This document shows positions 18,104 to 25,635 of a stretch of 64,000 nt of DNA, piece after piece; the stretch's first letter is position 1, and each line of letters opens with the position of its first letter. Below the pieces are notes generated by a model. It saw nothing but the letters and a program-made list of their open reading frames with translations. It did not search any database and was not told the origin of the DNA. The stretch comes from Collinsella sp. GTDB taxonomy: Bacteria; Actinomycetota; Coriobacteriia; Coriobacteriales; Coriobacteriaceae. The stretch lies in contig JAHYYJ010000005.1 in the NCBI GenBank assembly GCA_019425015.1, positions 62,001 to 126,000 of the forward strand, read 5' to 3'. The translations under genes and the position numbers were made by a program.

Positions 18104-18799
18104 ATGAACGATATCCAGGGCTATCAGAACGGCCCCGTCGAGAGCGGCGCAAGCCGCGCCAAGGAGATGTCGCCGCGCGCGTACAACCTTGTCATGTCTG
18201 CCCTGATCTTTTTGGGCTTTTGCGCCATGGGCGCCGGTGCTTACTTTACGAGCACCATGTCGTTTGCCCGCATGATGATGAGCGGCGCCGCTTTGCCGCT
18301 GGTCTTTGGCTCGTTTATTTTGACCATCGTCGGCATTGTCATGATGTCGGCTGCCGCGGGCAAGCAGTCTGTGGGCCTGTCGCTCACGGGTTACGTGATC
18401 TTTGCGAGCACCTTTGGCCTGACCGCGTCGTTTGGTCTTGCCAACTACGACCTGCCTACCATTAACACCGCCTTTATCGCCACGGCCGCCATCACCTTTG
18501 TCTTTGGTGCGCTGGGCGTGACCTTCCCCAAGTTCTTCCAGCGTGTGTATGGCATTGGTTTTGGCATCCTGCTTGCCACGATTCTGGTCGAGATCGTGCT
18601 GATGTTCATGGGCGTTTCGCAGTCCATCACCGACCTGATCGTGATCGTGGTGTTCGCCGGCTTCATCGGCTACGACACCTATGTGGCAACGACGGTGCCG
18701 CCCACGCTGCCCAACGCCGTGCTCATGGCATCCAACCTGTTCGTGGACATTATCAACGTGTTCCTGCGCATTCTGAACATCCTCGGCCGTCGCGATTAA
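18104..18799 (+). CDS. Bax inhibitor-1 / YccA family membrane protein
   Basis: The 231-residue protein has a polar N-terminus of about 27 residues and seven hydrophobic helices. It ends in the hallmark of the family, GYDTYVATTVPP followed by the segment FVDIINVFLRILNILGRRD. Bacterial members of this family (YccA, BsYetJ) are linked to calcium leak and to protease modulation; which applies here is unknown. AAAGGA lies upstream of the ATG. It is transcribed alone and followed by a terminator. Confidence 0.88.
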   Translation: MNDIQGYQNGPVESGASRAKEMSPRAYNLVMSALIFLGFCAMGAGAYFTSTMSFARMMMSGAALPLVFGSFILTIVGIVMMSAAAGKQSVGLSLTGYVIFASTFGLTASFGLANYDLPTINTAFIATAAITFVFGALGVTFPKFFQRVYGIGFGILLATILVEIVLMFMGVSQSITDLIVIVVFAGFIGYDTYVATTVPPTLPNAVLMASNLFVDIINVFLRILNILGRRD

Positions 18800-18845
18800 A
18801 GCGCGGCATTGCGATGCTTCCTGCCGGACACGGTAAAACGATGCG

Positions 18846-18874
18846 AAAGGCGGTCCTTCGGGGCCGTCTTTTTT
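18846..18874 (+). terminator. Intrinsic terminator
   Basis: AAGGCGGTCC pairs with GGGCCGTCTT (with G-T pairs) around TTCG, followed by TTTTTT. Confidence 0.75.
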
Positions 18875-18939
18875 GTGCGCGGCGGGGTATCATGGATGGG
18901 AAAAGCCGATAGCGGCAGCGACAGGAAAGGTGGCCACGT

Positions 18940-20073
18940 ATGGCAGACGTCGACAACAGGAACCGTAACCGCAGGTCCAACCGAGCGGGTCAGCCCAATC
19001 CCAAGCGCGAGGCCCGTGCCAAGGCCGCCGAGCGTCACGTGGCAACTGTGTCCGAAGCGTGCGCCAAGGATATCGAGCGTTCGCTTGCCGGTGTTCGCGA
19101 GTTTGACGGTATGCCTGCCGGCTTTGTCGCGGCGATGAAGGCCAAGGTTCAGAGTGCTGTGGCCCCCGAAGAGCAGGTCGCCGAGGACGTCGAGAACGCG
19201 GAGACTGCCGAGGTCGAGGCGGCGCCCGAGACCGAGGCGGCGCCCGAGCCCGTCGAGGAGCCTGCCGAGGAAATCGCCGAAGCTGAGTCCGCGCCTGCTG
19301 AGGAGCCCGCTCCGGTCCTGCCCGAGGTCACTGTGCTTGATGCCTCCGCCACGCAGGCAATCCTCGATAACGGTCGCGGCTATGCGCAGTTCTGCGACAT
19401 GGCCGTGCTCGCCTTTGCCTCGTTTACCAATCCGGGCGGTGGATATATTCAGGGTTATCTGGGCCAGGAGGCCACGCTGTGCGCCGATTCGTATCTGTAC
19501 AACGTTCTCGATAGGCAGCGTAAGTGGTACGGCGAGAACCGTCGCCGCAACATCAACTGCGAGCTCTATCGTAACCGTGCCCTAGTGGTGCCTGCGGTGC
19601 GCTTCGACCGCAACCACGTGCATGCATACGCCGACGTGATCGTGGCCGCCGCGCCCAACGTTAAGCGCGCCCGCCAGGAGTATCGCGTGAGCGACGATGC
19701 TCTGCTGGATGCCCTGCGCGACCGCATTCGCTTTGTGCTCGCCATCTGCGACGAGTTGGGTCGCGAGAAGCTCGTGCTGGGCGCATGGGGCTGCGACAAC
19801 AACGGCTTTGATGCCGAGGCCGTGGCCGAGCTCTTCCGCAAGGAGCTCGCATCGGGCGACTTCAAGGTCAAGCAGGTCTTCTTTGCCGTGCCCTCTACGC
19901 GCTGGGACGAGGACTTCGCCAAATTCGAGCACGTGCTGGCAAACTTCCCCGAGCGAAACGAGGAGTCCTATGCTCAGGTTGCCGCCCGCGCCGCAGCCGC
20001 CCGTGCCGCCGAGCAGGCTCAGGCCGCTGCCGAGGATGACGAGGATGACGACGACTGGCGCAAGTACCTGTAA
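18940..20073 (+). CDS. TIGR02452-type (microbial PARG-like) protein with altered catalytic motif
   Basis: The 377-residue protein matches the microbial poly(ADP-ribose) glycohydrolase-like family: FASFTNPGGGYIQGYLGQE near residue 155-175 and SYLYNVL next. VVPAVRFDRNHVHAYADVIVAAAPN in the middle and GAWGCDNNGFDAEAVAELF near 285 correspond to the macro-like core. In the family the glycine loop is followed by a QEE motif whose second Glu is catalytic; here the corresponding residues read QEA. The first 130 residues are an added region, basic at first and then rich in Glu, Ala and Pro. The C-terminus is acidic (EDDEDDDDWRKYL). It may bind ADP-ribose without hydrolysing it. Confidence 0.83.
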   Translation: MADVDNRNRNRRSNRAGQPNPKREARAKAAERHVATVSEACAKDIERSLAGVREFDGMPAGFVAAMKAKVQSAVAPEEQVAEDVENAETAEVEAAPETEAAPEPVEEPAEEIAEAESAPAEEPAPVLPEVTVLDASATQAILDNGRGYAQFCDMAVLAFASFTNPGGGYIQGYLGQEATLCADSYLYNVLDRQRKWYGENRRRNINCELYRNRALVVPAVRFDRNHVHAYADVIVAAAPNVKRARQEYRVSDDALLDALRDRIRFVLAICDELGREKLVLGAWGCDNNGFDAEAVAELFRKELASGDFKVKQVFFAVPSTRWDEDFAKFEHVLANFPERNEESYAQVAARAAAARAAEQAQAAAEDDEDDDDWRKYL

Positions 20074-20098
20074 ACGGTGCTCGTGATGCGATATACCG

Positions 20099-20135
20099 AG
20101 CCGACGGGAGAGGCTGCTCCTGTCGGCTTTTTATT
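20099..20135 (+). terminator. Intrinsic terminator after the PARG-like gene
   Basis: AGCCGACGGGAG pairs with CTCCTGTCGGCT (one mismatch) around AGGCTG and is followed by TTTTATT. It lies immediately before the ribosome binding site of the next gene. Confidence 0.85.
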
Positions 20136-20151
20136 GAGTGGGGAGCTTACG

Positions 20152-20811
20152 ATGAAAAACGTTCTGTGCTTTGGTGACAGCAACACCTATGGTTACGATC
20201 CGGCGGGCATGCGCGACGGTACCGCGGTGCGCTATGCGCAGGATGTGCGCTGGTGTGGCGTGGTCCAACGTGACTTAGGCGAGGGCTGGCATGTAATTGA
20301 AGAAGGCCTCAACGGCCGCACGACGGTACGCGACGACATGTGCCATCTGGACACTAACCTCAACGGCATTCGCGCGCTTCCGATGCTGCTCGAGGCCCAT
20401 AAGCCGCTGGACGCCATTGTGATCATGCTGGGCACCAACGACTGTAAGACGGTCTTTAACGTGACAGCTTCCGATATCGCCCGTGGCGCCATGGCGCTGA
20501 TTCGCGCCGTCCGCGCGTTTCCGTGGACCGACGCTGCGCCTTGCCCGCGCATCCTGCTGATGGCTCCTATCAAGATCAAGCCGCAGATCGCCGATGTATA
20601 TATGACCGATTTTGACGAGCGTTCCGTCGAGGCATCTGAACATTTTGGCGAGTACTATGCGCACGTGGCCGAGCAGTTTGGCTGCGACTTTTTGAATGCC
20701 GCCGAGTTTGCCGAGCCGGGCGATATCGACTATCTGCATATGATGCCCGAAAGCCACGAGAGCTTGGGACATGCCGTGGCAGCCAAGCTCCAAGAGATGC
20801 TCGGTGAGTAG
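20152..20811 (+). CDS. SGNH/GDSL-family hydrolase (arylesterase-like)
   Basis: The 219-residue protein is a cytoplasmic SGNH hydrolase with all four blocks visible. Block I is GDSNTYGYDP with the catalytic Ser near residue 9, then the Gly-containing GLNGRTTVRDD block, block III GTNDCK, and near the end a DYLHMMPESHESLGH stretch carrying the Asp and His. This variant resembles arylesterases and carbohydrate esterases such as those acting on acetylated sugars; the true substrate is unknown. GGGGAG at 20140 sets the ATG at 20152. It follows a terminator, so a promoter of its own or partial read-through is needed. Confidence 0.88.
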   Translation: MKNVLCFGDSNTYGYDPAGMRDGTAVRYAQDVRWCGVVQRDLGEGWHVIEEGLNGRTTVRDDMCHLDTNLNGIRALPMLLEAHKPLDAIVIMLGTNDCKTVFNVTASDIARGAMALIRAVRAFPWTDAAPCPRILLMAPIKIKPQIADVYMTDFDERSVEASEHFGEYYAHVAEQFGCDFLNAAEFAEPGDIDYLHMMPESHESLGHAVAAKLQEMLGE

Positions 20812-20823
20812 CGCGACCCCAAG

Positions 20824-20860
20824 CCACCGCAAAGGGGACAGGCACCTTTGTGGTGGTTTT
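20824..20860 (+). terminator. Hairpin terminator of the GGGGACAGGCACC type
   Basis: CCACCGCAAAGG (20824-20835) pairs with CCTTTGTGGTGG (20845-20856) and is followed by TTTT. The sequence resembles the hairpin at 48287-48322 (AAAGGGAC and CCCTTTG cores). Confidence 0.7.
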
Positions 20861-20890
20861 GCCCGGGTAAACGAACGGATTGGCTGCCAT

Positions 20891-21502
20891 ATGGGCATGG
20901 ACGAGCTCATCGACCTCTTTGCCGAGGGCGATGAGCTCGTCTCCAATACCGCTTTTGAGGATTTGGATCTTGCCTACGACGTGGCGAACGGCGCGACCTT
21001 CGATGGCGTTGTGTTCCGATCTTGCGAGTTCGATAGCGTTGACTGGAGCGGCTCGACGTTTCGCGACGTGGTGTTTCGCGGTTGCCGCTTTATCCGCTGC
21101 AACATGGAAGGCTGCTGGCTCAGCCGCTGTGACTTCGTTGACTGCTCGGCACCGGGACTCAACTTGCTCAAGGCGCGCCTGTCGAGCGTGTCGTTTGGAT
21201 CGTGCGATTTGAGCTATGCGAACCTTTCGGAGGGACGCATTGGCCCTATGACAGCATGCGATACACGTCTGAGAGAGGCTGCGTTTCAGGGTGCCAAGCT
21301 GGGTCAGATACGCCTGGATGGCTGTGACCTGACGCGTGTTGATGTGTTCAAGACGTCGCTTTCCGGCGTTGATGTGTCGCGCTGTACATTTGCAGCGCCC
21401 GTTGTTTCGGGCGATTACCATGAGTTGCGTGGCTTGACGGTCAATGCCGAGCAGGCGCTGGCACTCTCGGGTTTGTTGGGAATTCAACTCGCCGACGAAT
21501 AG
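20891..21502 (+). CDS. Pentapeptide-repeat protein
   Basis: The protein of about 203 residues is built of pentapeptide repeats (A(D/N)LXX-like units such as FDGVVF, CEFDSV, STFRDVVF, CRFIRC, CNMEGC, CDFVDC, CDLSYANL), which fold as a right-handed beta helix. The short C-terminal segment LTVNAEQALALSGLLGI is also seen in other pentapeptide proteins, including Qnr-like topoisomerase-protecting ones. A role in gyrase protection is possible but not shown. The ATG at 20891 (or 20897) is taken because repeats begin soon after; no clear ribosome binding site is visible. Cys content is high. Confidence 0.78.
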   Translation: MGMDELIDLFAEGDELVSNTAFEDLDLAYDVANGATFDGVVFRSCEFDSVDWSGSTFRDVVFRGCRFIRCNMEGCWLSRCDFVDCSAPGLNLLKARLSSVSFGSCDLSYANLSEGRIGPMTACDTRLREAAFQGAKLGQIRLDGCDLTRVDVFKTSLSGVDVSRCTFAAPVVSGDYHELRGLTVNAEQALALSGLLGIQLADE

Positions 21503-21538
21503 GCGCTCTGGTCCTTTGCTCGACCGCTATCTAAAATC

Positions 21539-21604
21539 AAACCGTCGCAACATTTAGTGATTTTTTGCGTTTGCACGATTTTCATCGAATGTTGCGACGG
21601 TTTT
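21539..21604. terminator. Long-loop 16-base inverted repeat between convergent genes
   Basis: AAACCGTCGCAACATT (21539-21554) is the exact reverse complement of 21588-21603, with a 33-base AT-rich loop. The plus-strand arm continues into a T-run (TTTTT). It sits between the pentapeptide-protein gene and thiD (minus strand) and probably terminates the former. Confidence 0.75.
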
Positions 21605-21647
21605 TGGTGCAAGGTAGCCTGTCTCTTTTTGGCAGGTTACTGGCTAT

Positions 21648-22478
21648 TTAGTACTGCCACATGTGGTTGACAGGGCCGGAACCTTTGCCCATGTCAAAGC
21701 CAGCGGCGAGAGCGCCGGTCAGGTAGGCCTTGCCGGCGTTGATGGCGTCGGCAAGTTCCATGCCCTGGGCCAGCGCGCAAGCGATGGCGGATGAGAGCGT
21801 ACAGCCGGTGCCGTGCGTGTTGCCGGTCTCAATGCGCTTGTGGCGAAACCACGTAGTGAGCGGATCGCCCAGGTGGTTGCCCTCGTCATCGAGGGGCGCA
21901 GGCTCGGCCAGTACGTCGTTGGCCTCGTTGACAAAATGACCGCCCTTAACCAAGGCTGCGCAGCCAAAGCGGCGGGTGAGGAGCATAGCGGCGTTTTGTT
22001 GCGTGCGCTCGGAATCGACTTCGTAGTCGAGCAGCGCCATAGCCTCGGGGATGTTGGGCGTGATGACCGTTGCCAACGGGAACAGGCGGCGGGTGAGTGC
22101 CTCGGAGGCATCCTCGGCAATCAAGCGCGCGCCCGAGGTGGCGACCATGACGGGGTCGACGACCACGTTCGTTGCGTTCCAAGCGCTCAAGCGGTCTGCG
22201 ATGACTTCGATAATCTCGGCAGAGGAGACCATGCCAATCTTGACGGAACTCGGGCGGATATCGTCAAAGACGGCGTCAATTTGCGCGGCTACGATATCTG
22301 GCGAGATATCCTGCACGGCGGTGACGCCCAGTGTGTTTTGCGCTGTGATGGCGGTGATGGCCGTCTCGGCATACAGGCGGTGCGCCGTGATGGTCTTGAT
22401 GTCGGCCTGAATGCCGGCGCCGCCGCTGGAATCGGATCCCGCGATGGACAGGACGGCGGGTACCTTGCTGCGATCCAT
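21648..22478 (-). CDS. thiD: ThiD, hydroxymethylpyrimidine (phosphate) kinase
   Basis: ThiD phosphorylates HMP and HMP-phosphate to HMP-PP in thiamine synthesis. The 276-residue ribokinase-fold protein begins with the substrate/ATP region SIAGSDSSGGAGIQADIKT. It also has VVVDPVMVATSGARL, TPNIPEAMALL and KGGHF, and the anion-hole and catalytic stretch NTHGTGCTLSSAIA. It follows thiC on the same strand after a 181-base gap with a GC-rich hairpin (22536-22542 with 22559-22565). It is probably co-regulated but may also have its own start site (TATAAT on the minus strand near 22525). Confidence 0.95.
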   Translation of the reverse strand: MDRSKVPAVLSIAGSDSSGGAGIQADIKTITAHRLYAETAITAITAQNTLGVTAVQDISPDIVAAQIDAVFDDIRPSSVKIGMVSSAEIIEVIADRLSAWNATNVVVDPVMVATSGARLIAEDASEALTRRLFPLATVITPNIPEAMALLDYEVDSERTQQNAAMLLTRRFGCAALVKGGHFVNEANDVLAEPAPLDDEGNHLGDPLTTWFRHKRIETGNTHGTGCTLSSAIACALAQGMELADAINAGKAYLTGALAAGFDMGKGSGPVNHMWQY

Positions 22479-22659
22479 GCTCGCTCCCTTGTTCGGTCGG
22501 AATCAAATGGGTCTTTAAGCCAGCATTATAAAGATGCCCGGGCCGGCTGTATGCCGATCCCGGGCGGGCGGTGCAATCTTAACGCAAATAAAAACAAATG
22601 TTCACATGTCAACAATTGACGAACGCCTCGGTGCTGCCAAAAGCGATTGTGGCGACGCG

Positions 22660-23994
22660 TTAGTCCTCCATGCCGAGATCGATCGTCGTACCCTCGAACA
22701 CCTTGTTGACAGTGCGGACGGCGCACATCTTGCCGCACATGGTGCAGGTGCCCTCGGTGGCGGCGGGGGATTCCTCGTAGCGCTTCTTGCCGGTGACCGG
22801 GTCGAGGGCGCACTTCCACATGGCGTCCCAGTCGAGCTTGCGGCGTGCCTGGCCCATCTTGTCGTCCATGTCGCGGGCGTGCGGCACCTTCTTGGCGATA
22901 TCGGCGGCGTGCGCGGCAATCTTAGTGGCCATGAGGCCATCGAGCACGTCTTGGGCGTTGGGCAGGCACAAGTGCTCGGCCGGCGTCACGTAGCACAGGA
23001 AGTCGGCGCCGGAGCTGGCGGAGATAGCGCCGCCGATGGCGGCGGTGATGTGGTCGTAACCCACGCCGATATCGGTCACCAGCGGCCCGAGCACATAGAA
23101 CGGGGCGTTGTGGCACAGGCGCTTCTGCAGTTTCATGTTGGCGGCGATCTCGTCGAGCGCCATGTGACCCGGGCCCTCGACCATGACTTGGACGCCGGCG
23201 GCCCAAGCGCGCTTGCACAGCTTGCCCAGCTCGATCATCTCGGCGGTCTCGGTGGCGTCGTTGGAGTCGTAGAGGCAGCCCGGGCGGCAGGAGTCGCCGA
23301 GCGAAATCGTCACGTCGTACTCGTGGCAGATCTCGAGCAGCTCGTCAAAGTACTCGTAGAAGGGGTTTTCGTTGCCGGTGACCTCCATCCAGCCAAACAG
23401 CAGCGAGCCGCCGCGGCTCACGATGTTCATCAAGCGGCCGGTCTCCTTAAAGGTCTTGGTGACCGACTTGTTGATGCCGCAGTGGATGGTCATAAAGTCC
23501 ACGCCGTCCTCGGCGTGCGCGCGCACGACCTCGAACAGGTCATCCTTGGTAAGCTTGACCAGCGGCTTTTCCATGTAGCCGATGGCGTCGTACATGGGGA
23601 CGGTGCCCACCATGAGCGGCGTCTCGTCGATGAGCTGCTGGCGGAACTGGCGCGTCTTGCCCGAGTTGGAAAGGTCCATGATGGCGTCGGCGCCAAAGTC
23701 CTCGGCGATCTTGACCTTCTTCCATTCCTCGGCGGCATCGGCTTTATCGCCCGAGATGCCCAGGTTGACGTTGACCTTAGTAGACAGGCCCTCGCCGACA
23801 CCAAAGGCGCGCATGCCTTTTTTGATGTGCACGATGTTGGCGGGAATGGCGATGCGGCCGTCGGCCACGCGCTCGCGGATGTACTCGGGGTCGCGATGCT
23901 CGCGCTCGGCGACTTCCTTCATCTGCGGCGTGATCTGCCCGGCGCGGGCGAAGTCGATTTGCGTGACGAGCTTGGGCTCGGTCTGTGTGCTCAT
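22660..23994 (-). CDS. thiC: ThiC, phosphomethylpyrimidine synthase
   Basis: ThiC is a radical SAM enzyme that turns aminoimidazole ribotide into HMP-phosphate. The 444-residue form lacks the long N-terminal domain of E. coli ThiC, as in many anaerobes. It has NSGKTRQFRQ, VGTVPMYDAIG, MTIHCGI, SLGDSCRPG, VMVEGPGHM and, near the C-terminus, the cluster motif CTMCGKMC (CxxCx(n)C type). The ATG at 23994 follows AAGGGAG at a good distance, just after the TPP riboswitch; an ATG 24 bases upstream is less likely. Expression should fall when thiamine pyrophosphate is high. Confidence 0.96.
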   Translation of the reverse strand: MSTQTEPKLVTQIDFARAGQITPQMKEVAEREHRDPEYIRERVADGRIAIPANIVHIKKGMRAFGVGEGLSTKVNVNLGISGDKADAAEEWKKVKIAEDFGADAIMDLSNSGKTRQFRQQLIDETPLMVGTVPMYDAIGYMEKPLVKLTKDDLFEVVRAHAEDGVDFMTIHCGINKSVTKTFKETGRLMNIVSRGGSLLFGWMEVTGNENPFYEYFDELLEICHEYDVTISLGDSCRPGCLYDSNDATETAEMIELGKLCKRAWAAGVQVMVEGPGHMALDEIAANMKLQKRLCHNAPFYVLGPLVTDIGVGYDHITAAIGGAISASSGADFLCYVTPAEHLCLPNAQDVLDGLMATKIAAHAADIAKKVPHARDMDDKMGQARRKLDWDAMWKCALDPVTGKKRYEESPAATEGTCTMCGKMCAVRTVNKVFEGTTIDLGMED

Positions 23995-24006
23995 TGGCAC
24001 GGCTCC

Positions 24007-24095
24007 CTTCGTTGGCATTACCCATATCAGGTTTGCGGGTCAGGGCGGGCGCGCCCAGTCTCAGCCTGCCGTCCTGTCCTGCAAGCTCCCCGTTT
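24007..24095 (-). promoter_or_regulatory. TPP riboswitch (THI element) upstream of thiC
   Basis: Read on the minus strand, the region shows the conserved parts of the TPP aptamer in order: CGGGGAGC, GGCTGAGA, CTGACCCGC, AACCTGAT, and GGGTAATGCCAACGAAGGGA overlapping the thiC ribosome binding site. The overlap suggests control of translation initiation. Confidence 0.95.
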
Positions 24096-24165
24096 ATGTA
24101 ATGGGCTCAAGTATAGCTCGAATGGGTACGATTGGCCTAACGAGCGTGCCTGTGGGGAGGCGAAC

Positions 24166-24681
24166 ATGGAAGACAAGCATCTATATCGAGAGACGCAATG
24201 GGATGTATCGGCCGAGGAAAGCCGTGCGCACCATGGCCTTGTCGCGATCGGTTTTGCGGTGCTTGCCGTGCTGGTGATTGCCTTTTGTATCTGGACGTTT
24301 GGCGGTCACGGCGGCGCTGCATGGGAGTTCGAGGCCGACGATGCCCTGCCGATCATGACAGTGAAGGTTACGGGCGGCAATACCGTTGCCGCGCCGGGCG
24401 ACTATTGGTATCCGCGCGACGAGTTTGTGCAGCTGCAGCTGAGCGGTGGCTCCATTCCTGGTGAAGAGATCGAGCGCGTGACCTTCGATGCGTCGCTTAA
24501 GACGCTGTCGGTCGAGCTCAAAGATCAGGGGGACGTTCCCACGACCATGGACATTGCGCTGACGGAATGGCGCCTGGCGCCCCCGTCGGGTGTTGCGGTG
24601 TCCGAGGTAGAACATGTCAAGATTACCTATCAGGACGGCTCGACAAATAAAATTGCCAAAGCCGATGGCTTGGCGGAATAG
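24166..24681 (+). CDS. Single-pass membrane protein of unknown function
   Basis: The 171-residue protein has a polar N-terminus of about 26 residues and one hydrophobic helix (about 27-47, VAIGFAVLAVLVIAFCIWTF). An outward domain of about 120 residues follows, probably beta-rich (ALPIMTVKVTGGNTV, DEFVQLQLSGG, HVKITYQDGSTNKI). GGGGAGG precedes the ATG at 24166. It diverges from the thiC riboswitch. The frame is open for 1.6 kb upstream across antisense thiC, but that is a GC-bias effect; the real start is well marked by the ribosome binding site. I do not recognise the family. Confidence 0.75.
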   Translation: MEDKHLYRETQWDVSAEESRAHHGLVAIGFAVLAVLVIAFCIWTFGGHGGAAWEFEADDALPIMTVKVTGGNTVAAPGDYWYPRDEFVQLQLSGGSIPGEEIERVTFDASLKTLSVELKDQGDVPTTMDIALTEWRLAPPSGVAVSEVEHVKITYQDGSTNKIAKADGLAE

Positions 24682-24721
24682 ACGCCGTGCCTAGGCGACA
24701 CATTCAAAAGTAGCGGTGGTC

Positions 24722-25531
24722 CTACAAGGCCTGTTCGTTCAGGAAGACCAAAGTGTCTTTATTTGAAAGCTCGGGAAAGTGACGATAACCAACGTCGAAC
24801 GCGGTGAGCCCGCTTACATCCTCGAGCCTGTTTTCTGCCATCCACCGCACCATGGAGCCGCGTGCCTTTTTGCTGGCGGTCGACCGTTGGATGGACTTGC
24901 CATTGCGGATGCCTTCGCCAAAGAGGCATGTGACGACCGTGGCGTCGCCCGCGAGGTGGGGCAGAACGGCTTTGGCATACTCTACGCTGGCGAGGTTGAC
25001 GATCGTGGTGTTTGAGCCTGCCGGGGCGATAGTCCGCGCGAGCTTGTCGCTCCAAAACGCGTAGAGGTCTCGGGCATCGTCAACGGCGAGCTTCGCGCCC
25101 ATTTCCAGCCGATATGGTTCGACGGCATGAAAGGGGCGAACGCACCCGTAGAGGCCAGAGAGGATCCACAGGTGGCTTTGCAGCCAGGCGAGCTGTTCGG
25201 CATCCATCACCTCGGGCGCCATGCTTTGGTATTGGATGCCGTGATAGGACATGACGGCAGGGGAGAGGTGACGGGCGAGTTCGGGATTGTCGAGATCGCC
25301 GTTTTTCAGGATGGACCCGAACTCATGCAGGGTGTTGAGGCAAGGCCCCAGCAGTTTGTTACTCACGTTCCATAGCGCTCGCAGGCCGCCGCTGCCTTCA
25401 TTTCGTTCGATATCTAGCAGTGCGCGGTGGAGGCGAGCCGTCTCGTGCGCAAAAGGTGGAATGCCTAGGACTTCAAAAGCATCTTGTGCCGCGCGCATCT
25501 GCTTGGCGGGCGAAATGATGACCTGCAGCAT
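24722..25531 (-). CDS. yaaA: YaaA family (DUF328) peroxide stress protein
   Basis: YaaA in E. coli binds DNA and lowers free iron during peroxide stress. The 269-residue protein begins MLQVIISPAKQM, the family's typical start. It carries the helical middle LWNVSNKLLGPC, the YHGIQYQSM and HLWILSGLYGCVRPFHAVEPYRLEM stretches and the end segment GYRHFPELSNKDTLVFLN. The ATG at 25531 follows AGAGGAG. The frame is open further upstream into the next gene, but without homology. It is downstream of the M18 peptidase gene on the same strand, separated by a hairpin. Confidence 0.9.
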   Translation of the reverse strand: MLQVIISPAKQMRAAQDAFEVLGIPPFAHETARLHRALLDIERNEGSGGLRALWNVSNKLLGPCLNTLHEFGSILKNGDLDNPELARHLSPAVMSYHGIQYQSMAPEVMDAEQLAWLQSHLWILSGLYGCVRPFHAVEPYRLEMGAKLAVDDARDLYAFWSDKLARTIAPAGSNTTIVNLASVEYAKAVLPHLAGDATVVTCLFGEGIRNGKSIQRSTASKKARGSMVRWMAENRLEDVSGLTAFDVGYRHFPELSNKDTLVFLNEQAL

Positions 25532-25555
25532 GGACTCTCCTCTGCCAAAAAAAGA

Positions 25556-25622
25556 AGTTGCGGTGGAATACGGTCTGTTTTGGCCGTTAATGGGCCAGTT
25601 TAGTCCGCATTTCACCGCAACT
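25556..25622. repeat. Long-loop imperfect inverted repeat
   Basis: AGTTGCGGTG at 25556-25565 pairs with CACCGCAACT at 25613-25622; beyond a mismatch AAT/ATT and CGG/CCG also pair, enclosing a 31-base loop. It lies between the M18 peptidase stop and the yaaA start on the minus strand, with no long T-run on either side. Confidence 0.65.
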
Positions 25623-25635
25623 GATGAAGGGCTGG

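Noticed and set aside
22534..24165. A very long open frame on the plus strand across thiC, joined to the real gene at 24166
   Set aside because: It is the antisense frame of thiC kept open by codon bias; its product resembles no protein, and the ribosome binding site marks 24166 as the true start.
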